Origin: CAVYXF01 sp963772335
GTDB lineage: Bacteria; Pseudomonadota; Alphaproteobacteria; Rhizobiales; Rhodomicrobiaceae
NCBI GenBank assembly: GCA_963772335.1
Contig: CAVYXF010000008.1
Coordinates: 620,001 to 684,000, forward strand
DNA length: 64,000 bases
Direction of reading: 5' to 3'
Both the position numbers and the translations under genes were made by a program. Below, piece after piece: positions 42,676-51,324 of this stretch; the first letter of the stretch is position 1; each line of letters opens with the position of its first letter. A model generated the notes under the pieces. The model saw only the letters and a list, made by a program, of their open reading frames with translations, was not told the origin of the DNA and did not search any database.

Positions 42676-43178
42676 GCCGGCCTCGCGACGAGACGCCAGG
42701 CGGTGAGCAGGCAGACCAGGCTCAGCAGCGTACACAGCAACGCGCAGGTGAGCACCGCTGGCCAGATGGGAGTGCCCATCACCATGGTGGCGGTGCCATT
42801 GGCTTTGATGTCGAACGCTCCCTGGAACAGCGAGAAGGCGAGCAGCCCCATGATGCCGGCGTAGACAAGATCCCAGAGCGCATCGACCAAGGCGCGCATG
42901 CGTGGTGGCCAGCTCAGCGAGAATGAGTCGACCACGATATTGCCGCGGCGCAACTGGCAATAGGGCAGGAAGGCGAACACGGCGATGGCGGTGCCCATCT
43001 GCACATATTCGAAGTCTCCGGGAATGCCTTCCTCAAGCAGGTTGCGGCTGGCAACGCTCGCGCTGACGATCACCGCGATGGCGATGGCGATCAGGCCGCC
43101 AAGCAGCGCCGCGATGGTGGTCAGCCGGTCGAGAATGCCGGGCTCGCTTTCGGCGGATATCGGCACGTCAGAAGCCAA
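42672..43178 (-). CDS. TRAP transporter small permease (DctQ type)
   Basis: The 168-residue product has four membrane segments (LTTIAALLGGLIAIAIAVIV, then EYVQMGTAIAVFAFLPYCQL and two more) and the DctQ-typical RRGNIVVDSFSL motif before the third segment. It is the promoter-proximal gene of the pca operon and is divergent from the IclR regulator. The solute-binding protein (DctP) that completes a TRAP system is not in the window. Confidence 0.9.
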   Translation of the reverse strand: MASDVPISAESEPGILDRLTTIAALLGGLIAIAIAVIVSASVASRNLLEEGIPGDFEYVQMGTAIAVFAFLPYCQLRRGNIVVDSFSLSWPPRMRALVDALWDLVYAGIMGLLAFSLFQGAFDIKANGTATMVMGTPIWPAVLTCALLCTLLSLVCLLTAWRLVARPA

Positions 43179-43283
43179 GGCGTTTCCTCAAAGGGCCGGC
43201 GCCGTTCCTGAAAGAGCAGGGGCGCTTCTTGCATGGACCTCGGCCCAATTCAGCCCGACACGCCCATTTGCGTCAAGCTGGGA

Positions 43284-43317
43284 GTTCGTATAACGATAAG
43301 TTGTTCGTATGCCGAAC
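43284..43317. promoter_or_regulatory. Probable IclR-type operator
   Basis: Two direct copies of GTTCGTAT lie 19 bases apart (43284-43291 and 43303-43310), and the second forms an inverted pair GTTCG, five bases, CGAAC (43303-43317). IclR proteins such as PcaR and PcaU bind repeated ten-base elements starting GTTCG. The second copy overlaps the regulator's own start codon at 43309, suggesting autorepression. Confidence 0.5.
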
Positions 43318-44106
43318 GAGGAGCTTTCTCCCGTGCCGCCGAAGTCGAATCCGGAGTTCGTGGCTTCCTTTGCCCGCGGCCTCGATGTGATCCGCAGCTT
43401 CGGGCCCGATCACAGGCGGCAGACGCTGACCGAGATTGCCGAGAAGACCGGCCTGACGCGGGCGACGGCGCGGCGCTTCCTGCTGACGCTCGCCGAGCTT
43501 GGCCTTGCACGGAGCGATGGCAAATATTTCGAGCTCACGCCCGCGGTGCTCGATCTCGGCCACGCTTATCTCTCCTCGCTGAATGTGTGGGATGCGCTGC
43601 AGCCTTCGCTCGATGCCGTCTCGCGCGATCTCGACGAATCGAGCTCCGCCGCCGTGTTGCAGGGAACGGAGGTGATCTACATCGCCCGCGCCGCCTCGCG
43701 TCACCGCATTCTTTCGATTGGCCTGAGAGTCGGCACAAGACTTCCAGCCCACGCCACCTCGATGGGACAGGTGCTGATCGCCTTTGGCGAGCCGGCGACC
43801 CGCGCGGTCTATTTCCGTCAGGCGAATCTGCGCCGCTTCACCGCGCACACGCTGACGACCCGCCAGGATCTGGAGGCGCGGATCGAGGCGGTACACGCCC
43901 AAGGCTATGCCATCTGCGATCAGGAGCTGGAAGAGGGTTTGCGCTCGATGGCCGTGCCGGTTGGCAACCGCCGCGGCACCACTCTGGCGGCGATCAATGT
44001 CAGCAGTCAGGCGGCTCGGACCTCGGTGGAGGATATGCTGCGCGTGTTCCTGCCGCGCCTGCAAGTGGCGGCCTGCGAGATCAATCAGGCGATCTACAGC
44101 ATGTGA
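43309..44106 (+). CDS. IclR-family regulator of the pca operon (PcaR/PcaU-like)
   Basis: The 265-residue product has the IclR winged helix (FARGLDVIRSF, LTEIAEKTGLTRATARRFLL, LAELGLARSDGKYFELTPAV) and a C-terminal effector domain: SSSAAVLQGTEVIYIARAAS, LPAHATSMGQVLIA and DQELEEGLRSMAVPVGNRRG. The wording matches the PcaR/PcaU/PobR group that responds to beta-ketoadipate or protocatechuate. It is divergent from the TRAP/pca genes with 130 bases between them. Confidence 0.92.
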   Translation: MPNEELSPVPPKSNPEFVASFARGLDVIRSFGPDHRRQTLTEIAEKTGLTRATARRFLLTLAELGLARSDGKYFELTPAVLDLGHAYLSSLNVWDALQPSLDAVSRDLDESSSAAVLQGTEVIYIARAASRHRILSIGLRVGTRLPAHATSMGQVLIAFGEPATRAVYFRQANLRRFTAHTLTTRQDLEARIEAVHAQGYAICDQELEEGLRSMAVPVGNRRGTTLAAINVSSQAARTSVEDMLRVFLPRLQVAACEINQAIYSM

Positions 44107-44165
44107 GAGGCGCACTCTGCCGGACCGCAGCCGGCCCACGCCGGGTGACTGAATCAAAGACAGAA

Positions 44166-45878
44166 TTATTCCGGACGCGGGCTGCGCAGAAAGGCAAAAT
44201 CGCAGCCCTCGTCGGCACCGAGGATCTCCCTGGCGTAGAGCTGGCTATAGCCGCGCTTGGGCTCAGGCGGCGCGGTGGAGACCGTCGCGCCCGCTCGGCG
44301 GCGCAGCTCTGCCTCCTCGACCAGGAGGTCAATGCGGTGGTCCTTCACCGAGAGCCGGATGCAGTCGCCGGTGCGCACGAGAGCGAGCGGTCCGCCGGAC
44401 GCGCTATCGGGCGTAACATGCAGCACGATGGTGCCGAAAGCGGTGCCGCTCATGCGGGCATCGGAGACACGGATCATGTCCTTGACGCCACTGGCCGCCA
44501 GCTTCTTCGGGATCGGCAGGTAGCCGGCCTCGGGCATGGCGTCGGTGGAATGGGGGCCGGCATTCTGCAGCACGAGGATGTCGTGCGGCTCCACTTCCAG
44601 TGCGGGATCGTCGATGCGGGCGGCGAGGTCGGCGAGTGAAGCAAAGACGACGGCGCGGCCCTCATGCTCGAACAGGCGCGAATCGGCTGCCGAGCGCTTG
44701 AGGATTGCGCCTTTCGGGGCGAGGCTGCCGAACAGGGCAACCAGCCCGCCCTGCGGCTCGATAGGACTCTCCCGTGCGGCGATGATGCTGCGGTCGACCC
44801 AGGCGCCTTCCTCGGCGCTCAAACGCTCGCCCAGCGTCTCGCCCGTTACCGTCAAGACATCCAAATGCAGGAGATCCTTGAGCTCGCGCATTACCGCGCC
44901 CATGCCTCCCCCTGCAAAGAAATCCTCCATATAGCCGGTGCCGGTGGGTTTCAGGTTCACCAACACTGGTGTCGTATCGGAGAGGGCATTGAGCTGATCG
45001 AGAGAGACGCAAATGCCGGCGCGACCGGCGATAGCGGTGAGGTGGATGACAGCGTTGGTCGAGCCGCCGAGCGCCAGCAGCACGCGCAGTGCATTCTCCA
45101 CCGCCTTCGGCGTGACAATGTTTTGCGGCGTCAGCTCCGAGCCGATCAGCCTTACTGCGGCGGCGCCAGTCGTCTCGGCGGCGCGCAATCGGTCGGCATG
45201 AACGGCCGGAATGGCGGCGGTTCCGGGCAGGATCAGGCCGAGCGCTTCCAGGAGGCAGGCCATAGTCGAGGCGGTGCCCATCACCGCGCAAGTGCCGGCC
45301 GTGGTGGCAAGCCGGCCTTCAATAGCCGAGATCTCATCTTCGCTTACCGTCCCGGCCCGGTATTGCGCCCAGAAGCGGCGGCAATCGGTGCAGGCGCCTA
45401 AGCGTTCGCCATTGTAGCGGCCGGTCATCATCGGCCCGGCGACCAGCGCAATGGCCGGGCGGTTCGCGGAGATCGCTCCCATGATTTGGGCGGGCGTCGT
45501 CTTGTCACAGCCGCCCATCAGCACCACGGCGTCCATCGGCTGGGCACGGATCATCTCCTCCGTGTCCATCGACATCAGGTTACGGTATTTGAGGCTGGTC
45601 GGGGTCAGGAACACCTCACCTAGCGAAATGGTTGGGAATTCGAGCGGCAACGCGCCGGCGGCGATAACGCCGCGCTTCACCGCCTCCAGCATCTCCGGGA
45701 AATGCCGGTGGCAATTGTTGAAGCCGGAACCGGTATAGGCGATGCCAACCACCGGCTTCGCCAGAAACGCGCGTGAATAACCCATCGATTGTGCGAAGGA
45801 TCGGCGCAAATAGGCCGAGAAATCCGGATCGCCGTAGTTGGTGAGGCCATGTTCGAGGCCCTGGCGGCGCTTGGTCAT
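44166..45878 (-). CDS. IlvD/Edd-family dehydratase (sugar-acid dehydratase type)
   Basis: The 570-residue product has the three cysteine motifs that bind the iron-sulfur cluster: VVLMGGCDKTTPAQIMG, LGACTDCRRFWAQYRAG and GTCAVMGTASTMACLLEALG. LALGGSTNAVIHLTAIAGRA and SDARMSGTAFGTIVLHVTPD follow. The CTDCRRFW pattern places it with L-arabonate/D-xylonate-type dehydratases and not with amino-acid pathway IlvD. The start ATG 45878 (MTKRRQGLEHGLTNYGDPDF) is the conserved beginning. It is convergent with the IclR gene and not part of the pca operon. Confidence 0.9.
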   Translation of the reverse strand: MTKRRQGLEHGLTNYGDPDFSAYLRRSFAQSMGYSRAFLAKPVVGIAYTGSGFNNCHRHFPEMLEAVKRGVIAAGALPLEFPTISLGEVFLTPTSLKYRNLMSMDTEEMIRAQPMDAVVLMGGCDKTTPAQIMGAISANRPAIALVAGPMMTGRYNGERLGACTDCRRFWAQYRAGTVSEDEISAIEGRLATTAGTCAVMGTASTMACLLEALGLILPGTAAIPAVHADRLRAAETTGAAAVRLIGSELTPQNIVTPKAVENALRVLLALGGSTNAVIHLTAIAGRAGICVSLDQLNALSDTTPVLVNLKPTGTGYMEDFFAGGGMGAVMRELKDLLHLDVLTVTGETLGERLSAEEGAWVDRSIIAARESPIEPQGGLVALFGSLAPKGAILKRSAADSRLFEHEGRAVVFASLADLAARIDDPALEVEPHDILVLQNAGPHSTDAMPEAGYLPIPKKLAASGVKDMIRVSDARMSGTAFGTIVLHVTPDSASGGPLALVRTGDCIRLSVKDHRIDLLVEEAELRRRAGATVSTAPPEPKRGYSQLYAREILGADEGCDFAFLRSPRPE

Positions 45879-46073
45879 TGGCCGCCTCGGACGTGGGCGG
45901 GAAAGGTATGTGTCATAACCGGATGTTCCGTTCACATTCTGGAAGGTGAGGGTTGGCGCCCCTCCTCCGCCAGAATGCAGTCGACCGGCCATGTTGGCAA
46001 GCAGCGCTCAAACAGCTTGCCCCCGCGCCGACGTCCCGAACGGAGCCCATTAGCGCGCAATCGGGATCAGGCA

Positions 46074-46274
46074 CTAAGAGCGAAGCTCTTTCTGGTCCTC
46101 CCGCTCGGCTTCCCGATAGACGCGTTCGGTGCCGCGGTCGCGCACCGCTCTCGCTGCGGGGTCTTTTCTGCGCCGCGACCACATCACCAGGCCGTAGACG
46201 AGAGCACCGCCGAGGATTAGCACCAGCACCACATCCATTATCAGCCAGAGAAACTGGCCGGGTTCATTTGCCAT
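46074..46274 (-). CDS. Small single-pass membrane protein behind a stress promoter
   Basis: The 66-residue product has one membrane helix (LWLIMDVVLVLILGGALVYG) and a long charged cytoplasmic tail (SRRRKDPAARAV, YREAEREDQKE). GGAAGGAGG precedes the ATG at 46274, and an exact EcfG-type promoter lies 24 bases upstream. This suggests an envelope stress peptide of unknown job. It lies between lepA and the dehydratase gene, both on the same strand. Confidence 0.8.
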   Translation of the reverse strand: MANEPGQFLWLIMDVVLVLILGGALVYGLVMWSRRRKDPAARAVRDRGTERVYREAEREDQKELRS

Positions 46275-46297
46275 GAGGAATCCTCCTTCCCCGGCAA

Positions 46298-46322
46298 AAC
46301 GTTCCAGGCGAGGCCCCGTTCC
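46298..46322 (-). promoter_or_regulatory. EcfG (general stress response) promoter
   Basis: On the reverse strand GGAAC (46318-46322), 16 bases, CGTT (46298-46301): an exact match to the EcfG consensus. The start codon of the small membrane protein is 24 bases downstream. Confidence 0.75.
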
Positions 46323-46456
46323 GGTTAGGCTCGGGGAGGTGCGGAAGGTCACGGCACTATGCTTTGCGAAATCTTGCGCGCGGCTCCCACGAAGGGGTAA
46401 GCGCTCGGACCTGTGGGGCGGAGTGATTCGCATCCGCTCTTTAAGCCAACTCCGCG

Positions 46457-48322
46457 TCAGTTCTCGTCCATTTTCAGCGCGGCGATGAAGGCCTCCTGCG
46501 GGATCTCCACGCGGCCGAACTGGCGCATCTTCTTCTTGCCCTCCTTCTGCTTGTCGAGGAGCTTGCGCTTGCGGGTGATGTCGCCGCCATAGCACTTCGC
46601 CGTCACGTCTTTGCGCAGCGCCGAGAGCGTCTCGCGGGCGATGATCTTGCCGCCGATCGCCGCCTGGATCGGGATCTGGAAGAGGTGGCGGGGGATCAGC
46701 TCCTTCAGCTTCTCGCACATCACCCGGCCGCGCTGCATAGCGCGCGAGCGGTGTACGATCATCGAGAGTGCATCGACCGGCTCGCCGTTCACCAGGATCG
46801 ACATCTTGACGAGGTCACCCTCCTCATAGCCAATCATGGTGTAGTCGAAAGAGGCATAGCCCCGGCTCACCGATTTCAGCCGGTCGTAGAAGTCAAACAC
46901 CACCTCATTCAGCGGCAGCTCGTAGACCACCATGGCACGGCTGCCTGCATAAGAGAGGTTTTTCTGCCGGCCGCGCCGGTCCTCGCACAGCTTGAGCACT
47001 GCGCCGAGATAGTCGTCGGGCACGAGAATAGTCGCCTCGATCCACGGCTCCTCGATGCGGTCAATCTTGACCACGTCGGGCATGTCGGCCGGGTTGTGCA
47101 TGTCGATATGCGAGCCGTCGGTCATGTGGAGGTGATAGACCACGCTGGGCGCGGTGGTGATCAGGTCGATGTTGAATTCGCGCTCGAGCCGCTCGCGGAT
47201 GATCTCGAGGTGCAGAAGACCGAGAAAGCCGCAGCGAAAGCCGAAGCCGAGCGCCGCTGAAGTTTCCATCTCATATTGGAATGAGGCATCGTTCAGCCTC
47301 AGCTTGCCCATCGCCTCGCGCAAATCCTCGAACTCGGCGCTGTCCACCGGGAACAGGCCGCAGAACACTACCGGCTGGGCTTCCTTGAAGCCGGCGAGCG
47401 GCTCGGCGGTGGGCTTTCGCTCGTCGGTCACAGTATCGCCGACGCGGGTATCGGCCACCTGCTTGATCGCGGCGGTGACGAAGCCGATCTCGCCGGGGGC
47501 AAGGCTATCGCGCGTTTCCTGCTTCGGGCGGAAAATGCCGACCCGGTCCACCTGATAGGCACCGCCCGTGCCCATCAGCTTGATGCGCTGGCCTTTGGTA
47601 AGCTTGCCGTCAATGACGCGCACCAGAACCACCACGCCGAGATAGAGGTCGTACCAGCTATCGATGAGGAGCGCCTTGAGCGGAGCGTCCGGGTCGCCCT
47701 TGGGAGGCGGCAGGCGATGCACGATCGCCTCGAGCACCTCGTCGACGCCGAGGCCCGACTTCGCCGATATTTCCAGCGCGTCATGGGCGTCGAGCCCGAT
47801 CACATCCTCGATCTGCTGGCGCACACGATCAGGCTCGGCGGCGGGCAGGTCGATCTTGTTGAGGACCGGGATGATCTCGTGATTGTTGTCGAGCGCCTTG
47901 TAGACGTTGGCGAGCGTCTGCGCCTCAACGCCCTGGCTGGCGTCCACCACAAGAAGGGAGCCCTCGACAGCGGCGAGCGACCGGCTCACCTCATAGGTGA
48001 AGTCCACATGGCCGGGGGTGTCGATCAGGTTGAGCTGGTAGGTTTTGCCATCCCGCGCCTTATAGTCGAGGCGGACGGTCTGCGCCTTGATGGTGATTCC
48101 GCGCTCGCGCTCGATCTCCATGGAGTCGAGCACCTGCTCCTTCATCTCGCGGTCGGTCAGGCCACCGGTGAGCTGGATCAGCCGATCCGCGAGCGTCGAC
48201 TTGCCATGGTCGATATGGGCGATGATGGAGAAATTGCGGATGTGCTCCTGCGGCCGCGGGTGATAACCCGGCGCGGCTTTCTTGGATGCGGCGTCGCTCG
48301 ACAAAGGGCTCTCAATGGTCAT
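46457..48322 (-). CDS. lepA: Elongation factor 4 (LepA)
   Basis: LepA is a translational GTPase that remodels stalled or mistranslocated ribosomes. The 621-residue product has the G domain (IIAHIDHGKSTLADRLIQLT, LIDTPGHVDFTYEVSRSL, PVLNKIDLPAAEPD), a beta-barrel domain II, the EF-G-like domains III and V, and the LepA-specific C-terminal domain ending KRKLLDKQKEGKKKMRQFGR. The first 20 residues are a short extension. The ATG at 48322 is the only good start. Confidence 0.97.
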   Translation of the reverse strand: MTIESPLSSDAASKKAAPGYHPRPQEHIRNFSIIAHIDHGKSTLADRLIQLTGGLTDREMKEQVLDSMEIERERGITIKAQTVRLDYKARDGKTYQLNLIDTPGHVDFTYEVSRSLAAVEGSLLVVDASQGVEAQTLANVYKALDNNHEIIPVLNKIDLPAAEPDRVRQQIEDVIGLDAHDALEISAKSGLGVDEVLEAIVHRLPPPKGDPDAPLKALLIDSWYDLYLGVVVLVRVIDGKLTKGQRIKLMGTGGAYQVDRVGIFRPKQETRDSLAPGEIGFVTAAIKQVADTRVGDTVTDERKPTAEPLAGFKEAQPVVFCGLFPVDSAEFEDLREAMGKLRLNDASFQYEMETSAALGFGFRCGFLGLLHLEIIRERLEREFNIDLITTAPSVVYHLHMTDGSHIDMHNPADMPDVVKIDRIEEPWIEATILVPDDYLGAVLKLCEDRRGRQKNLSYAGSRAMVVYELPLNEVVFDFYDRLKSVSRGYASFDYTMIGYEEGDLVKMSILVNGEPVDALSMIVHRSRAMQRGRVMCEKLKELIPRHLFQIPIQAAIGGKIIARETLSALRKDVTAKCYGGDITRKRKLLDKQKEGKKKMRQFGRVEIPQEAFIAALKMDEN

Positions 48323-49162
48323 GAGCGATAGATAATGGAAAAGGGGCGGGCCGGGAAGGCTCTCGCGCGGGGATGGCGGGGAATTCGCGCCAGGCTAATC
48401 GTGAGGGAGCGTGGCGGCAGTGACCCTGCGCCGCCCGCGAATAGTCCGCAAAAGCGTTACCACGTCTTCTCCAGGATCAAAGTAGTAGATCAAAAGACAG
48501 GCGGGATGACGAGTCGCCGCGTGAGCGGTCCGAGCCTAGGCCGACCTGCCCCGCATCGCGGCATCTCGATCAGACTTGCGCGCCAGACGCCTCGCGCTAG
48601 GCTGGAATTATCCGACCTGCTTGCGAACGGCAACAAATTCTGATCCGCTAGAAGCCAGTTGCGCTTGCGGCTTTCCGCGTAAGCACGGCCTTGCGCTGGT
48701 GTAAGGGTCTACTGCGGGCCCACCTTGGGCCACCGTCTTCAGCTGCGACCACCCCAAGCGAAAGTGCTCTTGAGCGGGCGATGGCGTGTCACCCCTTGCC
48801 GAATTCGGAACGGGGCTTTATCTCGCCTTGAACAAGAACTCTCGGATGAAGCGTGACCGAAACTCAAAAGCATCAATTCAGCGTCGCCCCGATGATGGAT
48901 TGGAAAGAATCGCTAGTGTTTCCATGAAGTTGCGCAATTTCGTGTGCAAAACGTGCACAAAGATTTTTAGCAATTCCGTCACATTCAGGTGCCGATACGG
49001 CTCTTGAGTTGAGGCTCGTCACCTCCTTTCCCTTCACGCTCCACCGTTGCAGCGAATCCGCCTTTTACGGAATTCGTGAGTTATGGAATGTGCGCTGTTG
49101 CAAACTTTCCTGATCCAGGCTTATTCGTGAACGTGAGCGTTTAGTATGCGTATGGGGAAGCA
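48323..49162 (+). other. Intergenic region between lepA and the restriction gene
   Basis: About 840 bases with no recognised gene. Two open frames (48335-48643 and 48786-49007) lack family features and ribosome binding sites. From about 48830 the composition becomes richer in A and T (AACAAGAACTCTCGGATGAA), marking the left side of the accessory region. No tRNA, direct repeat or integrase remnant was seen. Confidence 0.5.
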
Positions 49163-50860
49163 ATGCCCATCAAAATGGAGTCTCAGACGCTGACGATCGG
49201 CGAATTGCTGACGAGCTCCAACATTTTTCGAATGCCCGCCTTTCAGCGACCATATTCCTGGGTCGAAGAAGAAGCCGCACAACTCTACGACGACATCACC
49301 ACCGCCTATATGGATAGTGCGGAGGTCGATGGTGAACGCGGCTACTATTTTCTCGGCCAGTTACTCGTCTCTCGCAAGACACCTTCGGCGCCCTATGAGG
49401 TGGTTGATGGTCAGCAGCGTCTCGTCACGTTATCCGCGATCCTGGCCGTGCTACGCGACCTTCTTCCCGCAGGAGCTTTCAGGGACGATTTGCAAACGCA
49501 TATTCGCCGGCCGGAGAACGCCGCGAGACAGCTTCTATGTACCCCGCGCGTTGCTCTTCGATCCATCGACCAGGTCGAGTACGATTCCTGGATTACAGAG
49601 CCTGGCGGGACGCTCGGCGTGCCAACGTCTGGGGAAACCGATTCCACCACGCGCCTGGCCAACGTCATTCGCCGTATCCGCAGCGAGATCGCATCGCCGC
49701 GGGTCGACTTTGTGTCTGGCCTGGCGAGCTATATTCTCAATCGCTGCTATGTGGTGTTGGTCACGGCCCAGGCCGCACATGACGCCTATCTTCTGTTCCG
49801 GAGCATCAATGCGCGCGGCCAGCCTCTGACCGACCTCGACATTGTGCGCGGCGAATTCATCCGCCCCTTCCAGGACGATTCCGCTGAAAGTCTGCGGCTG
49901 GCGGAGGCATGGGATTCTGTCGAGGACGAGCTCGGCGTCGAGCAGCTCTCCGTCTATCTGAAGACGGTCATCTCCCTTGTCCTCCCCAGCAGCGAAAACC
50001 TCGACCTGACCGACGCACTGAAAGCCGTGTTGCGTCACCCGACCCAATCGGGAATATTCGTCAGCACGCTCAAGAAATTTATCGAGGTTTATGACGCGCT
50101 CGATGCCTGCGACCTGGACTTCGGCGATGCGAGCGAAAAGATCAATCGCATCGTATCATGCGTAAAGGCGCTGCCGTTTGACGACTGGCGCCCAGCCGCC
50201 CTGCTCTGGCTGGCGCAGGTGCCCAAGCCTTCAAACCGGGCCACTCTCGAATTTTTCAAGGCGCTGGACGCGCTTGGCCTTGGTCTTCTGGTTATGGGAG
50301 CGACCTCCAAAACGGTCGCGAAGCGATTTCATCTGGTGGTCCGCAGCATCGTCGATCAGACCGTGCTGAGCGAGCCGACAAGCCCGCTATTCTTCACCGA
50401 CACCGAGAGGGACAAGATCAAGGAACGGCTCGCCAATCCCATCCCCAACAAGTCGCGTTTCGTGCGGCCGCTACTGCTTCGCCTCAATGCCGAAATGCTG
50501 GATACGCAGATCCCCACCTACTTTCCGGCCAATGCGACGCTGGAGCACGTCCTGCCGCAGAAGCCCGGACCTCGCAGCATCTGGCGGCGGCAATTCCCGG
50601 ACAACAAGCGGCGTATTGAACTCAGTCAGATGCTCGGGAATTTCGCCATCCTGTCGGGCACAGCGAACCCTCGCGCGAGCAATTTCGACTTTCACAAGAA
50701 GCGGGAAAAGATTTTTGGGCTCCGCGGCAGCAATGTTTTTCCATTGACCGCCGAGCTGACGAACTACGACAACTGGACAGAGGACTACATCCTGTCGCGT
50801 CACAGGCGGCTGAATAAATTGGCGTTGTTCTGGCCGCGGAGCAGAGTTCCACGGCCCTAA
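49163..50860 (+). CDS. GmrSD-like DUF262/DUF1524 restriction enzyme
   Basis: The 565-residue product is a single-chain GmrSD-type protein. The N-terminal DUF262 (ParB-like NTPase) part has FRMPAFQRPYSWVEEEAAQL, YYFLGQLLVSRK and EVVDGQQRLVTLSAIL with Asp82. The C-terminal DUF1524 HNH-like nuclease has TLEHVLPQKP with His462, then SQMLGNFAILSGTANPRASN and FDFHKKREKIFG. Type IV enzymes of this kind cut modified phage DNA (glucosylated cytosine or phosphorothioate). Motifs are intact. No methylase or partner accompanies it. The AT-richer upstream region suggests recent acquisition. Confidence 0.88.
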   Translation: MPIKMESQTLTIGELLTSSNIFRMPAFQRPYSWVEEEAAQLYDDITTAYMDSAEVDGERGYYFLGQLLVSRKTPSAPYEVVDGQQRLVTLSAILAVLRDLLPAGAFRDDLQTHIRRPENAARQLLCTPRVALRSIDQVEYDSWITEPGGTLGVPTSGETDSTTRLANVIRRIRSEIASPRVDFVSGLASYILNRCYVVLVTAQAAHDAYLLFRSINARGQPLTDLDIVRGEFIRPFQDDSAESLRLAEAWDSVEDELGVEQLSVYLKTVISLVLPSSENLDLTDALKAVLRHPTQSGIFVSTLKKFIEVYDALDACDLDFGDASEKINRIVSCVKALPFDDWRPAALLWLAQVPKPSNRATLEFFKALDALGLGLLVMGATSKTVAKRFHLVVRSIVDQTVLSEPTSPLFFTDTERDKIKERLANPIPNKSRFVRPLLLRLNAEMLDTQIPTYFPANATLEHVLPQKPGPRSIWRRQFPDNKRRIELSQMLGNFAILSGTANPRASNFDFHKKREKIFGLRGSNVFPLTAELTNYDNWTEDYILSRHRRLNKLALFWPRSRVPRP

Positions 50861-50885
50861 CATGATCTGCCCTGCACGGGGGATG

Positions 50886-51125
50886 TCAGCTGTATTCAGC
50901 CGTTGACTGAAACGTTGTAGTCTCCAGCCACTCCTGGAGGTCAGCAGGACGATAAAGGACCTTTGCCCGTTTGCCGGGGCCGGCTTTGATATAGCGCGGC
51001 CCGGTTCCCTGTACGCGCAGCCGTTCCAGAGTCCGCGGCGAAAGGCGGACAAATTTCGCCGCCTCGGATGTCGTGAGATAGCCGGCAAATTGCGCTGGGG
51101 CACTCGTCAACGTGACGCCGCTCAT
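50886..51125 (-). CDS. Excisionase-like helix-turn-helix protein
   Basis: The 79-residue product has a MerR/Xis-type winged helix: GYLTTSEAAKFVRLSPRTLE, RLRVQGTGPRYIKAGPG and VLYRPADLQEWLETTTF. ATG 51125 is chosen because AAGGGGGGC lies upstream; an ATG at 51164 is longer. Such proteins are excisionases or replication initiators' helpers on mobile elements. No integrase is found nearby. It is convergent with the restriction gene, and together they could be what is left of a defence island. Confidence 0.8.
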   Translation of the reverse strand: MSGVTLTSAPAQFAGYLTTSEAAKFVRLSPRTLERLRVQGTGPRYIKAGPGKRAKVLYRPADLQEWLETTTFQSTAEYS

Positions 51126-51324
51126 TCCGGCTGCCCCCCTTTCGGTTGGATGTTTGTTCGCCATGTGCCCGTGACAGCGTCGCCTGATCGAGTGCCGCGC
51201 GAACGGCCCTCAACCGTGCCAATGTCCCAGATGATGGCGTCTTCCAACTCGCCGCCGCGCAGTCGGACATAGCGCTCCCATCATCGAGCAGGGGCCGGGC
51301 GAGTTCGTCGCCGAGGTCGGGCAA

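Noticed and set aside
43233..44639. 468-codon forward frame overlapping the IclR gene
   Set aside because: It is a different frame from the IclR gene, which has the full winged-helix and effector-domain motifs; the long frame shows only shadow composition.
48335..49007. Possible small genes between lepA and the restriction enzyme
   Set aside because: No family features, no ribosome binding sites and no associated promoter or terminator.
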